Shown here piece by piece: positions 63,523-64,000 of a DNA stretch of 64,000 nt. The position numbers were made by a program, and so were the translations under genes. The stretch covers positions 1 to 64,000 of the forward strand of contig NZ_JAHXRW010000015.1 of the NCBI RefSeq assembly GCF_019429625.1, written 5' to 3'. The stretch's first letter is position 1, and every line of letters starts with the position of its first letter. A model generated the notes under the pieces. That model made no database searches, had not been told where the DNA came from, and saw only the letters and a list, made by a program, of their open reading frames with translations. This DNA is from Celeribacter sp. PS-C1. GTDB lineage: Bacteria > Pseudomonadota > Alphaproteobacteria > Rhodobacterales > Rhodobacteraceae.

Positions 63523-64000
63523 TTAGGTGTGAGACGTTAGCGCCGCCAGCGCATCGAGTTTCTTGAGCGCTTCACCGGAGGCGATGCTCTCAGCCGCAAT
63601 TTCGACGCCTTCCTTGAGGGTGGCGGCCTTGTCGGCGACCACCAAAGCGGCGGCGGCGTTCATCAGCACAGCGTCACGGTAGGCGCCGGTTTCACCCATA
63701 AGCAAGTTCCGAAGCGCCTTGCCATTTTCCTCGGGCGTGCCGCCGAGTATGTCCTTGAGCGGATGTACCGGAAGACCTGCATCCTCGGGGTGGAGTTCCA
63801 TCGAGCGGATGTCGCCATTCTCCAGAGCCGCCACAGAGGTCGCGCCGGTAATCGACACTTCGTCCATGCCCTCGTGACCGTAGACCAGCCAGGCCTTCTC
63901 GGAGCCGAGCATTTGGAGCACCTCGGCCATCGGCCAGATCAGATCGGGGGCGAAGGCACCCGTGAGCTGGCGTTTGACGCCTGCCGGGTTGGTCAGCGGG
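63523..64000 (-). CDS. trpD: Anthranilate phosphoribosyltransferase, partial (C-terminal part)
   Basis: Transfers phosphoribose to anthranilate in tryptophan synthesis. The gene runs off the right edge; the visible part begins at [14 protein letters not shown], where the family has a conserved GPLTNP, and includes [14 protein letters not shown] and [17 protein letters not shown]. The stop at 63523 is followed by a terminator, so it does not read into trpC, its usual downstream neighbour. Confidence 0.94.
   Translation of the reverse strand, partial: PLTNPAGVKRQLTGAFAPDLIWPMAEVLQMLGSEKAWLVYGHEGMDEVSITGATSVAALENGDIRSMELHPEDAGLPVHPLKDILGGTPEENGKALRNLLMGETGAYRDAVLMNAAAALVVADKAATLKEGVEIAAESIASGEALKKLDALAALTSHT

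Overview
The window looks like a chromosomal segment of a Rhodobacteraceae/Roseobacter-group alphaproteobacterium. Evidence for this is the sox order R-x-S | V-W-X-Y-Z-A-B-C-D, a gene-transfer-agent (GTA) type lysis cassette lodged between ccmE and ccmF, the trpD/trpC-moaC-moeA-lexA block, DUF1127 microproteins, alphaproteobacterial GTTC-N7-GTTC SOS boxes and overall GC-rich coding. No tRNA, rRNA, CRISPR array or insertion sequence was recognised. The genus cannot be fixed from sequence alone.

Layout. 0.4-5 kb: selenium tRNA modification (mnmH, and selD fused to an FAD oxidoreductase) and a glycerate 2-kinase. 5-17 kb: a complete thiosulfate-oxidation (Sox) locus. A leftward operon (soxS, a GlcG-like haem-binding protein, ArsR-type soxR, a YeeE/TsuA thiosulfate channel) faces a rightward run soxVWXYZABCD. 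A DUF302 protein, a Crp/Fnr regulator and a DUF2892 protein follow. ATTC-N8-GAAT palindromes of the SqrR/BigR type lie in the sox spacers and are the likely SoxR operators. 17-21 kb: mmsA with a divergent LysR gene, a CBS-domain protein, coaD, a DUF1127 microprotein. 21-27 kb: central carbon genes, with marC, two GAPDH paralogues separated by a 47-residue membrane microprotein, and transketolase. 27-32 kb: a coiled-coil protein with zapA, then grxD, bolA, a Cys-rich protein and purL. 32-36 kb: a LysR gene, an acyltransferase with murI, argC. 36-41.4 kb: cytochrome c maturation (ccmE, ccmF, ccmH) interrupted by a five-gene GTA-type lysis module. 41.6-47 kb: a DUF2087 protein, an enoyl-CoA hydratase, a MarR/membrane-protein pair with a double operator, gltA, gltX. 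47-53 kb: a frameshifted comEC, lexA with a triple SOS box, moeA, moaC, trpC.

53-63.5 kb: a 10.4 kb block separates trpC from trpD, which are normally adjacent in these bacteria. It holds a secreted metallo-beta-lactamase-fold protein, a cytochrome P450, a DctB/DctD two-component system and a TRAP transporter with two tandem solute-binding proteins (dctP1, dctP2, dctQ, dctM). trpD runs off the right edge. The DctD-like regulator lacks the sigma-54 contact loop (GAFTGA) and has a damaged Walker A motif.

As a system, the window codes for use of thiosulfate as an electron source (uptake, periplasmic Sox enzymes, cytochrome c assembly), C4-dicarboxylate-type uptake, and both arms of GTA biology: release (endolysin/holin) and, through comEC, DNA uptake. 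The uptake gene is broken by a one-base shift in this sequence.
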